A DNA stretch of 64,000 bases. Source: an uncultured Clostridia bacterium (GTDB lineage Bacteria; Bacillota; Clostridia; Christensenellales; CAG-917). The translations under genes and the position numbers were made by a program. Of this stretch, positions 52,623-61,394 are shown piece by piece; within the stretch, counting starts at the first letter, position 1; every line of letters starts with the position of its first letter. Location of the stretch: the NCBI GenBank assembly GCA_944332995.1, contig CALVKR010000001.1, positions 226,779-290,778 of the forward strand, given 5' to 3'. Under the pieces are notes generated by a model. That model saw nothing but the letters and a program-made list of their open reading frames with translations. It was not told where the DNA came from and did not search any database.

Positions 52623-53795
52623 TTACGCTATCGTGCTGAAAGTTATCTTTGCCTGTCCCATAGGTCTCTCGCAAAGAAGGTCTGCGTATTTTACCAAAGT
52701 TGCGGTATATACCGCCTTGTTGGCAACCTGATGCAAAACGGTTCCGCCCTCGCCTTCTATCCAACGCCAATCGCAAAGCTGGTGAAGTTTAAAGTCGGAA
52801 GTGTTGAGGAGATACATTGTCTTGTCGTCCACGAATCTGTCCGCCACAAACGGAATACCGCTATACGAGAGAGCTTTAAAACCGCCGTCGAGATTCATAT
52901 AGTCAAGGTTGGTGCGGTTGAGAGCAAGGTACTCGATATACGCTCTTCTGACCTTATAAGACGATACGATAAAGTCTATCGTTCCGCCCGCCACTTCTTC
53001 GATGCTGTCGATAGCCGCCTGAATGGCTTCGGTGGAAACGCCCGTCGTATCCGTAACCTTATAGGGGTTTAAAAAGCTGTAATCCGCTCTGCTCAATCCG
53101 TAAAGTTCCCCCGTTCCGAAAATGGCTTCAAGACCCGTAAGTTCGTTGCCCTTAGAATTCTGAACGTAAACTTTATATCCCGCTCCGAGAGCGCTTGATG
53201 CGGAAGCGGACAACGTGATTTCTTTTGTCGCCCTGTCTATCGAGATAACTCTGGACGCGGCAAGGTTGGATACGATAGCGTCGGAAGTATCGTAAACGTC
53301 GATGACCATGCCTTCCATAAGATTTTTAACGCTGTCCACGGTAATGACGTTCGTCTTTGACGAAGTGTTCGTGACGGTGGTTGCGATAAGTCCCGAGCCG
53401 TCGCCGTAAAGCATTCTTCCGAAATTGAATTTGCTCGACTTCAAAAGTCCGTCCATTTCGGAGTTTAAAAGATTGACAAAAGCTCCTGCGCTGTTTGCCG
53501 ACGCTCTTATAGCCTTGTCGGAAATTTCTATATTGCCGTAAAAGTTTTTAAGAGTGAGTTTAAACTGCGCATAATTGTTTCCTGCACAGCCGGGCAAATC
53601 GCCGCTTTCCGTACCCGAGCCTACACCGCCGTTTACGCCGTAAGGAGCAAGTTTGACTACCTCTTTGCCCCATACGTCTGCGGTTGTCTGTCCGATTTTT
53701 GCAAGTAACGGGTTTACTCCCACGTTGAGTTGTTCGGCAAGAACGCCGAGATAAAGTGTCTTTAAAGCGTTTTCTGCACTTGAAATAGTTACCAT
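52623..53795 (-). CDS. Phage major capsid (coat) protein
   Basis: A 390-residue coat protein. An N-terminal helical arm (SSAENALKTLYLGVLAEQLN) is followed by EVVKLAPYGVNGGVGSG and the HK97-fold core (KLTLKNFYGNIEISDKAIRAS, FGRMLYGDGSG). An inserted beta domain near 160-215 (VITVDSVKNLMEGMVIDVYD, EITLSASAS) is comparable to I-domains of P22-like coats. The end (GIPFVADRFVDDKTMYLLN, HQVANKAVYTATLVKYADLLCERPMGQAKI) is classic for the family. I start at 53795, where GGAGGAATT precedes ATGG. A scaffold gene stands directly upstream and a terminator directly downstream. Confidence 0.85.
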   Translation of the reverse strand: MVTISSAENALKTLYLGVLAEQLNVGVNPLLAKIGQTTADVWGKEVVKLAPYGVNGGVGSGTESGDLPGCAGNNYAQFKLTLKNFYGNIEISDKAIRASANSAGAFVNLLNSEMDGLLKSSKFNFGRMLYGDGSGLIATTVTNTSSKTNVITVDSVKNLMEGMVIDVYDTSDAIVSNLAASRVISIDRATKEITLSASASSALGAGYKVYVQNSKGNELTGLEAIFGTGELYGLSRADYSFLNPYKVTDTTGVSTEAIQAAIDSIEEVAGGTIDFIVSSYKVRRAYIEYLALNRTNLDYMNLDGGFKALSYSGIPFVADRFVDDKTMYLLNTSDFKLHQLCDWRWIEGEGGTVLHQVANKAVYTATLVKYADLLCERPMGQAKITFSTIA

Positions 53796-53805
53796 AATTC
53801 CTCCG

Positions 53806-54375
53806 TTATTTCTCAAGTTTCATAAGTTGCCACCCCGCCTCTTCTATCGTCCTCGGCTTGGACGGAGGCGACACGAGACTTTGCCCGCCCCTTATCACGG
53901 CAGGCGGATTATTTTCGGACAAGCCTTTCAGAAAATCCTCGATAATCTTTTCCTTTACGGCAGAATTTGAATAGATGTGTTCATTTAAAAACTTTTCGTC
54001 GCTCGCGAGTTTTTGCGGACTCTTTTTAAGCAATACTCTGCCGAGTGCAACGTCAAGCCCGCTCTTGTCTTCTATATAGGCGGGATTCTCTTCCAAAAAC
54101 AGCGCCATTTCCTTTGCAAAAGGTCTGGCGTCCACGTTTTCCTCAAAGAATTTTTCCACCCTTTCCTTAAAGGGGGCAGGCTTCCCGTTTGGGACTACTC
54201 TCTCCAATTCCTTAAGTCTTTGCGACCTTTTAGTAAACTCCCTTTCAAGCTCGTTGTAAGCCTTTAAAAGTTCCTCACCGCTCTTGAATTTGCCGTATTC
54301 TTCCGCTTTTACTTCGGGTTCCGTTGTCGGGATTTCCTCCGTGGCGGTATTGTCTGTCTGTTTGATTTCTTCCAT
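53806..54375 (-). CDS. Phage head scaffolding protein (inferred)
   Basis: A 189-residue acidic protein lying between portal and coat, the usual place of the scaffold. It has an acidic, disordered start (TEEIPTTEPEVKAEEYGKFKSGEELLKAYNELE), long helices in the middle (KRSQRLKELERV, RVEKFFEENVDARPFAKEMALFLEE) and a C-terminal helical end. That composition is typical of scaffolds, which share little sequence. GGGAG precedes the ATG, one base after the portal stop. It ends 10 nt before the coat ATG. Confidence 0.7.
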   Translation of the reverse strand: MEEIKQTDNTATEEIPTTEPEVKAEEYGKFKSGEELLKAYNELEREFTKRSQRLKELERVVPNGKPAPFKERVEKFFEENVDARPFAKEMALFLEENPAYIEDKSGLDVALGRVLLKKSPQKLASDEKFLNEHIYSNSAVKEKIIEDFLKGLSENNPPAVIRGGQSLVSPPSKPRTIEEAGWQLMKLEK

Positions 54376-54376
54376 T

Positions 54377-56236
54377 TCATTCTCCCTCAGCGTTAAACTG
54401 TTTTATCAGATTTTCCACGCCTTCGTCAAAGTTTATATACTCTCTGTGCAGGTTGATATGCTCCGTCACCCTCTCTTTCAAAGCCTCGTCGACGTCCGCT
54501 TTCAAAAGAAGTTTAGAGTGCTCCAAAATGTGCATATCGTGATTGTCCACCATATCCGGCTTGACACGCTTTGTCAAAAGCTCCTCGTTTTCACGGCTCG
54601 CCTTTTTCAAATGTAATTCGTCGAGGTCTCGGCTGTCTTCCCAATTTCCGAAACCGAGAAGGTCGAGTATTTTCGTTTTATCTCTTGCATTGAGTTTTCC
54701 GTTTTCGTCGCCAAGCAATCCGATATCGAGAAGCTGAAGAAGCATAGCCTTTCTGCTTGCCGTCGTTTCCTCAAGCTCGTTGGCGGTATCGAATACAAGG
54801 TCGTCGCTGCAAAGGTCGCTACCCTTAAACGCCTTTAATTCCACGTCGCCGTTTTCGCCGGCTATGCGCTTTGTCCTCTCAACGACGGCAAATTGCTTGG
54901 ATAGCCTTATTATCATTTTGCCCACTTCAATGACCGCCGCCCTGAGACTGTCGGCTGTGAGCGATATTCTCGTGTCGTCCTGTTCGAGGAGCAACGATAT
55001 AGCCGTTCCGCTCGATACGTTGGACGGAACCTGCGAATAGGTTGTAACCTCCGACACCCCGCTTATCATGACAAACTCGCTAAGCAGCTTTTCTTCCTCT
55101 GCGTGAAAATCGCTCGGCACACTTCCCATATTCATCATAACGGGCGGATTGCTTCCCTGCCTGTATACGAGCACTTTGCCGGGAGAAAGTCCCTCTTCCT
55201 CGAGATTGTCCGTATCCACCGAGCCGTCCTCTACGGCAAGAATACCCATAGCTATCCTGTTCATATATTCGTGCTTGCGGTTTTTAACCGTGTTATACGC
55301 TCTCTGAACGGGTATTATTCTGTCTATGACGCTAACCCCGAAAAACGAGCCTATCATATCTATGCAGGTCTGTTTGGCAAACGGATAAGTTCTGTCACCG
55401 CTGTTGCCGTTTATATACGGCAGTTCTCCGTCGTATATGAGTTTATCGCCTGCCACTATGGTCAGTCTGCCGTTCGGTCTCGTTGCCGTGGGTCTTGAAT
55501 ATCTTTCAATGACTACGCAGGCGTTTTCCTTTTCCTCGCTCATTATCTTTGGCACCGTGGCGTTATATCCGAATCCGCCCAAAACGGAAGCGTTATCCAT
55601 TGAAAACACGTTTACCTTTTCGCCCTCGACTTTCACTCCCCATATCCTTTCTATCTCGTCCACTCCGTAAACCTTAGCGTGAATAATCGATTCCTGCTCC
55701 GATATCTTGGACACGGTAAGACTTTCGGGATATATCTCGAAAGGCGGACACACGCTGATATCGACGTCGCCCTCGTAAATTCCCTTTTTTAAATCGATGG
55801 CTTTTCCTTTTTTGTTGTCCCAAACTACCTTATAAAACGCCGTTCCCGTTCCCTCGCTCCACATATTCGCCTCGCTCATAAGCGAGCTCCAGTTATTTTC
55901 GGCGCATATGCTTTTCAATATGCTCGTGGCAAACTTAGCGGAATTTACGTCGTCGTCATCGTTCGTCGACGGTCTGACCGAAACGCCCGCCTTTACCCTG
56001 GCAAGTTTTGAAAGCCTCGTTTCGACTATCGGCGCTATATGATTATAAACTTCTCTCTCCTGCCAAAAGTATTGCTTTCCCTTTTCGAGAATGTCGCCGT
56101 TTTCGATAAAGCAATATTGGTTGCCGAGCAAAAAATTCATATTCAGCCGCCAATTGAGTTCGAGCGAGCGCCTTTGCTCCCTTCTGCGGTTAAAATCCTC
56201 TTTTACCTCGGCTATAATATCTTCCACAAATTCCAT
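54377..56236 (-). CDS. P22-like phage portal protein
   Basis: A 619-residue protein forming the dodecameric DNA channel of the head. The start is typical of the P22-type portals: DFNRRREQRRSLELNWRLNMNFLLGNQY, QREVYNHIAPIVETRLSKLARVK and RPSTNDDDDVNSAKFATSIL. Further on come GTAFYKVVWDN, FPFAKQTCIDMIGSFFGVSVIDRI-like sequence and SGVSEVTTYSQVPSNVSSGTAI. The C-terminal ~100 residues are helical. Length matches the larger, P22-like class and not the ~420-residue siphovirus portals. It is followed by scaffold and coat. Confidence 0.85.
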   Translation of the reverse strand: MEFVEDIIAEVKEDFNRRREQRRSLELNWRLNMNFLLGNQYCFIENGDILEKGKQYFWQEREVYNHIAPIVETRLSKLARVKAGVSVRPSTNDDDDVNSAKFATSILKSICAENNWSSLMSEANMWSEGTGTAFYKVVWDNKKGKAIDLKKGIYEGDVDISVCPPFEIYPESLTVSKISEQESIIHAKVYGVDEIERIWGVKVEGEKVNVFSMDNASVLGGFGYNATVPKIMSEEKENACVVIERYSRPTATRPNGRLTIVAGDKLIYDGELPYINGNSGDRTYPFAKQTCIDMIGSFFGVSVIDRIIPVQRAYNTVKNRKHEYMNRIAMGILAVEDGSVDTDNLEEEGLSPGKVLVYRQGSNPPVMMNMGSVPSDFHAEEEKLLSEFVMISGVSEVTTYSQVPSNVSSGTAISLLLEQDDTRISLTADSLRAAVIEVGKMIIRLSKQFAVVERTKRIAGENGDVELKAFKGSDLCSDDLVFDTANELEETTASRKAMLLQLLDIGLLGDENGKLNARDKTKILDLLGFGNWEDSRDLDELHLKKASRENEELLTKRVKPDMVDNHDMHILEHSKLLLKADVDEALKERVTEHINLHREYINFDEGVENLIKQFNAEGE

Positions 56237-56241
56237 GGCTG

Positions 56242-56544
56242 TTACCTTTCTTCAGTCGGCTCTTTTTTCTTTTTTAAGCCCTTCGATGCGCCGTTTATGT
56301 TCTCCTTTTCCGCTATAGGCGTGACGGCGTCGCCTTTTATCGTGCTCTTTGACTTATTCAACATATTCTGCGGACTTTTCGGCACCAGGATTTTGCCGAG
56401 CGCCTCGTATATTTCCTCGGCGCAGTCACGGCAAAGATTGATGTTCTGCGATACGGAAACGCCGCTGACTATCGTATATTCCGCTTTTCGCCTGCAAGAG
56501 GCGACGTCGCATTTTACCAGACTTTTTAATCTTTCGATTTTCAT
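56242..56544 (-). CDS. Small zinc-finger-like phage protein
   Basis: A 100-residue protein with a CxxxxC..CxxC pattern (CDVASCRRKAEY and NLCRDCAEEIYEAL), suggesting one bound zinc, and a basic disordered tail. It overlaps the preceding small gene by four bases and ends 5 nt before the portal start. I do not recognise a family; nucleic-acid or protein contact during packaging is only a guess. Confidence 0.65.
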   Translation of the reverse strand: MKIERLKSLVKCDVASCRRKAEYTIVSGVSVSQNINLCRDCAEEIYEALGKILVPKSPQNMLNKSKSTIKGDAVTPIAEKENINGASKGLKKKKEPTEER

Positions 56545-56798
56545 TTCTTCTTTTCCAGCTCCTTTAACAATCGTTTTTTTTCTTTCTTGAGAGTTTCGGT
56601 GTCAAGCTGCGACAGGTTACTCTCTTTCAGTTCGAGATAGGTTTTTAGTGCGGCGCAGTCGGGCGGATAATATTTTTTCGTCACCTTCCGTTTTACGAGC
56701 TCAACGCCGTCCTCTTTTGCGCTGTATTCTTCCACTATCTCGTCGTGGGTGTATCCCGTCGCTTTTTTTAAAAGAGTTTGCAAAATCTTCTCATCCAT
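56541..56798 (-). CDS. Small packaging-module protein
   Basis: An 85-residue protein with the pattern ATGYTHDEIVEEYSAKEDG, VKRKVTKKYYPPDCAALKTYLELKE, which recurs in many firmicute phages beside the large terminase. Its role there is uncertain; a helper of the terminase is plausible. GGGGGATT precedes the ATG, and it overlaps the next gene by four bases. No separate small terminase was found upstream of terL, so this could be the nearest substitute. Confidence 0.65.
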   Translation of the reverse strand: MDEKILQTLLKKATGYTHDEIVEEYSAKEDGVELVKRKVTKKYYPPDCAALKTYLELKESNLSQLDTETLKKEKKRLLKELEKKK

Positions 56799-56808
56799 AA
56801 TCCCCCTT

Positions 56809-58218
56809 TCATTTTTTCGTATGCCTTACAAGTCTAAGTAAATCTTTTTCGATGAGCGTCTTTTCCCTTTCCTCTCTTTTAGGAGGCTTGGGCAGACTCA
56901 TCACAAAATATCTCATCTCGTCCAAGGCGTGGTCGTCCGCCTTTTTCGGACGGTCGTCGTCGCCCCACCAATAGCTTTTCAGTTCTCTTATCAGATTGAC
57001 GCAGTTTTTGAATATAAAAAGTTTCCTGTTTTTAAAAAGCGATTTTATACGCTGTATTCCCGCAAACAAATCTTTATTAACTTTCGTATTTACCAAAATT
57101 CCCCTCTCGCAAAAAAGCTGCGCCACCGACTTTGAATAGGCAAGCGTCTTTTGGTTTGCGGCAGAATCGATAAGAGCGCATATCCTTCCGCCCGAATCGG
57201 TATGCCAATCCAGCCTTTTGGCTATCTCTTTTATCCTTTCGGCATGATAGTCGACGTCCTTTCCCGCTTCGTAGTGCTCCGCCACGACGTATATGTTTTC
57301 GTCGTAATCCACGGCGTAAAAGTGGCAGGACGTCGGATTGTTCAGCCCGGGGTCAATGGAAATATTGCTTTGCCACTCTCTTTGAATATCAAACGGGTCG
57401 ATGACGTGGACGGACTCGTCAAACTCGGAATAAACAAGTCCGCTCGCCGTGTGAAAGTGCCCGAAACGTCTTGTCTCCTGCTCGTCGTCGGAAAGATTTT
57501 TCATCATTCTTTCCACTTCCTCGGGGTCAAGATACGGATTGTCTTTCCACTCTATATGCTCGCACCAAACCTCGTCGCTGTTAAATTTATTCAGTTCTAT
57601 CTCGTCGTAAATAAAGGTCAGCCCTTTTAATGGCGTCATCGTGCCGAATATGTCCCCTTTTTTGTCAAACACTCTCATCTTGCATTCTTCGTATATATCC
57701 TTCGGCGGTTCCTCGTCAAACCACACAAAGTCGAGCGACGCACCCTGAAATTTCTCTCTGCCCTGGTCGCAGGATTTAAACCCTATCTTGCTGTATCCGC
57801 CCAACTCGTTTTTGACCACGATATAGTCGATTATTCCGTATGACGGGCTTGACTTTCTGCCCTCTAACATCACGATATCTTCTATGCACCACGGAGCAAG
57901 ATATTTAAGTATTTTCGACTGCGCCACGTCACGTTGCACTTCGTAAGTTACGGACACCACCCAACCGAAAACGTCTTTCCTGTTCGGGCGGTACGGGTGT
58001 ATGCCTCTTGCCATATATACCGCCTCTACCGCTCCGCACTCCGTCTTTCCGCTCCTGTTTCCGCCAAACACCCACCTGTTACGCTTGGGGCATTTGTGGA
58101 ACGCCATCTGCTTTAAATGCACTTTATCGGCGTTATAACTTTTGAGAGGGTCCGCCTCTCTTGCCGAAAGCTCTTTTTCTATCTTTAAAATGTTTGAAAT
58201 TATTTCCGATTCGTCCAT
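56809..58218 (-). CDS. terL: Terminase large subunit
   Basis: ATP-driven motor and nuclease that packages phage DNA. Walker A is GGNRSGKTE in the N-terminal ATPase domain, and Walker B with catalytic Glu is DFVWFDEEPP, followed by the coupling motif TMTPLKG. The RNase H-like nuclease has SIDPGLNNPTSCHFYAVDYD, CALIDSAANQKTLA and DDHALDEMRYFV. I start at the ATG at 58218 (MDESEIISN); the frame opens at 58296, but the extra residues are hydrophobic and atypical. Neither start has a strong ribosome site. It is the first gene of the cluster, and no small terminase precedes it. Confidence 0.93.
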   Translation of the reverse strand: MDESEIISNILKIEKELSAREADPLKSYNADKVHLKQMAFHKCPKRNRWVFGGNRSGKTECGAVEAVYMARGIHPYRPNRKDVFGWVVSVTYEVQRDVAQSKILKYLAPWCIEDIVMLEGRKSSPSYGIIDYIVVKNELGGYSKIGFKSCDQGREKFQGASLDFVWFDEEPPKDIYEECKMRVFDKKGDIFGTMTPLKGLTFIYDEIELNKFNSDEVWCEHIEWKDNPYLDPEEVERMMKNLSDDEQETRRFGHFHTASGLVYSEFDESVHVIDPFDIQREWQSNISIDPGLNNPTSCHFYAVDYDENIYVVAEHYEAGKDVDYHAERIKEIAKRLDWHTDSGGRICALIDSAANQKTLAYSKSVAQLFCERGILVNTKVNKDLFAGIQRIKSLFKNRKLFIFKNCVNLIRELKSYWWGDDDRPKKADDHALDEMRYFVMSLPKPPKREEREKTLIEKDLLRLVRHTKK

Positions 58219-58371
58219 CAATGGCAGGATAAAACCGCAAAAAATCAAAAGCGAAAAATTGTGACAAAATAACAAATTGTTTTTATAAAATTTCATTAAA
58301 ATTGTCTGCCAAAATCAAGTATTTGTGATTTAAGGCTTTATTTTTAGATATAATTGTAGTATAATCGGTTT

Positions 58372-59397
58372 ATGAAAAATACGGCAAATCTCAAAAAAGG
58401 AATATCGGTGCTCATCGCCATATCTATTTTGCTTATCGTTCTTTTGACGGCAAGCGTCTTTGCCGTGTCGGACAGCACCGTCGCCTACGCTGCGGAAAAA
58501 CAATATATTTTTATCCCGTATACGGGTGACCTTAAGTCGCTTTCTTCCTCTCAGAATTCAGGTTTTTATCTGAATCTCATTGGTTACGATTATGCAATCA
58601 ATCTGCCGTCCACCTATTATCTCGAAATTCTTGCGGAGGAGAATTCCAGATACAAATGCCAATATCACGGCTTGCAGGGATATATCGACAAACATGAAGA
58701 TTTAACAGTTAAAACAATGTCGGAAGCAATAACCGAATACCCGACGTTTACGTTAGCGCCTTCGGATACGACGGTGGATATCAACTACGTTCCTTATAAG
58801 TCAGCCGACTATAATTTCTATTATTTAGGAGCACAAAAAGATTCTACGTCAAATATAATGGTGCTTATGCAACTTAAATCGGACGGCACGCAGGAACTTA
58901 AAAGCATAAACATGGGCGAATTTAAAAGTTTTACCGTTCCCCTTCACCCCATCACGGAGCAAGAAAAAAATGCCGCAATCGGCTCGGGCGGAGCGGACGG
59001 AACTTTAGATCCCGGTGGCACCGTATCAAATCCCGCTTTAAGAGCGCTTCTTATCGCAGGTATTGTTATTCCCGCCCTTATATTGGTCATTATGATTTTT
59101 ATCCCCCGCAAGAAAAAGGACAACTATGACCGTTTCGTCCAAAGACGGGGTGGCTCGCCCTACGACGAACCTAAACAGCCTTATATGTCGGGCGACGGCA
59201 GAAACTACGGTCGCCGTGCCGACGACAGATACGACTACCCAAACGACAGAGATTACTACCGAGACGGCAGATCATACCAAGGGCGCGATATTCCAGGAGA
59301 TCGCTATGACGGCATTTCCGGAGGCGATTACAATGCGCCGAGATCAAACGACTACTACCCGGACGACTACGACAGGCGCGACCGTCGGTACAGATAA
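58372..59397 (+). CDS. Exported membrane protein with a charged cytoplasmic tail
   Basis: A 341-residue protein of unknown function. An N-terminal hydrophobic segment (ISVLIAISILLIVLLTASVFA, ending AYA) looks like a signal peptide. The extracytoplasmic part of ~190 residues is beta-rich, with an SH3-like feel (YLEILAEENSRYKCQYHGLQGYID). A transmembrane helix (LLIAGIVIPALILVIMIFI) follows, then a ~95-residue tail dense in Arg, Asp, Tyr and Gly (RADDRYDYPNDRDYYRDGRS). The ATG lies 6 nt after a TATAAT, with another TATAAT at 58349-58354, and there is no ribosome site, so the mRNA may be leaderless. It stands divergent from terL. Confidence 0.6.
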   Translation: MKNTANLKKGISVLIAISILLIVLLTASVFAVSDSTVAYAAEKQYIFIPYTGDLKSLSSSQNSGFYLNLIGYDYAINLPSTYYLEILAEENSRYKCQYHGLQGYIDKHEDLTVKTMSEAITEYPTFTLAPSDTTVDINYVPYKSADYNFYYLGAQKDSTSNIMVLMQLKSDGTQELKSINMGEFKSFTVPLHPITEQEKNAAIGSGGADGTLDPGGTVSNPALRALLIAGIVIPALILVIMIFIPRKKKDNYDRFVQRRGGSPYDEPKQPYMSGDGRNYGRRADDRYDYPNDRDYYRDGRSYQGRDIPGDRYDGISGGDYNAPRSNDYYPDDYDRRDRRYR

Positions 59398-59513
59398 GGA
59401 GCACGCCAATGTACAACTTTATTTCCCTTTAATTTCATTTTAATCAGACAAGCGAAACTTATTTTGCCGTATCACGAATACGGTATTTAACCAATCAATA
59501 AAACGGAGTTAAT

Positions 59514-60692
59514 ATGAGAAATCTTAAAATTTTTACAACGGATATAGAACCGGAAGCAGAAAATCAAATATACGACTTAATCAACCAACCGCCCTTCGTC
59601 GACGAACAAGTGCGCATAATGCCTGACGTCCACTACTCAAAAGGGTGCGTGGTAGGCTTTACCTCCACGTCGTCAGGGAAAATGATACCCAACGTCATAG
59701 GCGTGGACATAGGCTGCGGAATGCTCGCTGTCGAACTCGGCGGTATCGATATTAAATACGACAAACTTGACGACTACATAAGAAGCGAGATTCCGTCAGG
59801 CTCGAGCATAACCGCCAAGGCGGCAAAATCGTCGGCGATAATAAAAGACCTCGTATGCTATGAAGAACTCAGAAACCTTGACCGACTCACCTGTTCTATG
59901 GGCACTCTCGGCGGAGGAAACCACTTTATAGAGGTAGACGTCGACGACGACGGCAACAAATATCTTATTATCCATTCAGGCTCGAGAAACCTCGGACTTC
60001 AGGTGGCTCACATTTACCAGGATATTGCCGTGACAGATTGCAAGACGGCGGCTGATGCCGAAAAAGAAGCGGCAATCAAACTGATGAACGAGCAAAAGAC
60101 GCCTGACAGGATTCCCGACTTGCTTACGGAAATCTCGAAAAAATATTCGTACAAGACAAAAATTCCGTCGGATTTTTGCTATCTCGAGGGAAAGCACTAT
60201 GACGATTATATGCACGATATGCGTATATGTCAGGAATTTGCACGCCTCAACAGAATGGCAATGGCGGAAAAAATCAAGCAATTTTTAAAGATATACGACG
60301 CCCCATATTTTGAAACCGTCCACAATTTCATAGACGACGAAAACGTCGTACGCAAAGGCGCCATTCCTGCCCGAAAAGGACAAAAGGTGCTGATACCCAT
60401 GAATATGCGAGACGGCTGTCTTATCGCCACAGGACTCGGCAATCCCGACTGGAACTATTCCGCACCGCACGGCGCAGGCCGCATTTTAAAAAGAAGCGAA
60501 GCCAGAGAACTGTTCTCCGTCGAGGAATACGCCGCCCAAATGCAGGGAATTTATACAACGTCGGTAAGTATGTCCACCATTGACGAATCCCCTATGGCAT
60601 ACAAACCCATGGACGAGATTGTCCGTCTTATAGGCGACACCGTCAGAATAGAAAAAATCATCAAGCCCGTCTACAACTTCAAAGCAGGCTGA
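59514..60692 (+). CDS. rtcB: RtcB-family RNA ligase
   Basis: GTP- and Mn-dependent ligase joining 2',3'-cyclic phosphate or 3'-phosphate to 5'-OH RNA ends, used in RNA repair. The 392-residue protein has NVIGVDIGCGMLAVEL (Asp and Cys metal ligands), the GGGNHFIEV motif, IHSGSRNLG, and the guanylylation site region in PHGAGRILKRSEA. The ~390-residue size is that of the shorter bacterial branch without the archaeal insertion. No RtcA or RtcR is adjacent. GGAG lies before the ATG, and a terminator hairpin follows at 60.8 kb. Confidence 0.94.
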   Translation: MRNLKIFTTDIEPEAENQIYDLINQPPFVDEQVRIMPDVHYSKGCVVGFTSTSSGKMIPNVIGVDIGCGMLAVELGGIDIKYDKLDDYIRSEIPSGSSITAKAAKSSAIIKDLVCYEELRNLDRLTCSMGTLGGGNHFIEVDVDDDGNKYLIIHSGSRNLGLQVAHIYQDIAVTDCKTAADAEKEAAIKLMNEQKTPDRIPDLLTEISKKYSYKTKIPSDFCYLEGKHYDDYMHDMRICQEFARLNRMAMAEKIKQFLKIYDAPYFETVHNFIDDENVVRKGAIPARKGQKVLIPMNMRDGCLIATGLGNPDWNYSAPHGAGRILKRSEARELFSVEEYAAQMQGIYTTSVSMSTIDESPMAYKPMDEIVRLIGDTVRIEKIIKPVYNFKAG

Positions 60693-60820
60693 TAAAAGTT
60701 TGTATGTATAATCATCTCAAATCCAAAAATATTTATAAAACCATTTTGTATTATCAAACCGATAAACTCTAACGCAAGGGCAAAACGCAATGAAAAACAA
60801 ACTATTATTAACCGCAAAAA

Positions 60821-60845
60821 AAAACGACCGTAAGGTCGTTTTTTG
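60821..60845 (+). terminator. Terminator after rtcB
   Basis: Stem AAAACGACC/GGTCGTTTT with a GTAA loop, followed by TT, about 130 nt after the rtcB stop. A-run on the other side makes it possibly bidirectional, also serving the minus-strand bcp gene. Confidence 0.82.
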
Positions 60846-60924
60846 TGATTATCGGTAAAATCCGATTTTATTGTTATGCCATAAAAACTTGACAATAAAC
60901 TCTATCGCCGGGCTTTATTAAATT

Positions 60925-61380
60925 TTATCCAAGATATTGCAAAATTTCGTCGGCATTCGTGTCCGGTTTCACTTTGGGCATAACCTTTTCTATAGCCCCG
61001 TTTTCGTCTATGATAAAGGTTGTCCTGACAACGCCAAATCCCCTTTTACCGCACATAACCTTTTCCTGCCACACGTCGTATGCCTTTATCGCAACAAGGT
61101 CGGGGTCGGACAGCAGCGTAAACGGCAAGCCGTATTTGTCCGCAAATTTTCTGTGCGAATCCACGCTGTCTTTGCTGACTCCCAAAACAACTATCCCCTT
61201 TTGCCTGTATGTATTATATGCGTTTGAAAAAGCGCACGCCTGACGGGTACAGCCGGGAGTATTGTCTTTAGGATAAAAATAGAGCACAACTTTTTTGCCG
61301 ATAAAATCGGACAACCTGACCTCTTGACCGTCCTGATTTTTCAACGTAAAATCAGGAGCCTTCATTCCCTTTTCCAACAT
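60925..61380 (-). CDS. bcp: Thioredoxin-dependent peroxiredoxin (Bcp/PrxQ)
   Basis: Reduces H2O2 and organic peroxides. In 151 residues: KAPDFTLKNQDGQEVRLSDFIGKKVVLYFYP, then the peroxidatic Cys in TPGCTRQACAFSN, with a second Cys five residues on as in atypical 2-Cys PrxQ, and the Arg in VVRTTFIIDENG. It is complete. It lies 14 nt after the desulfoferrodoxin gene, so the two act as one oxidative-defence operon. AGGTG precedes the ATG. Confidence 0.95.
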   Translation of the reverse strand: MLEKGMKAPDFTLKNQDGQEVRLSDFIGKKVVLYFYPKDNTPGCTRQACAFSNAYNTYRQKGIVVLGVSKDSVDSHRKFADKYGLPFTLLSDPDLVAIKAYDVWQEKVMCGKRGFGVVRTTFIIDENGAIEKVMPKVKPDTNADEILQYLG

Positions 61381-61394
61381 AATTCACCTGCCCG

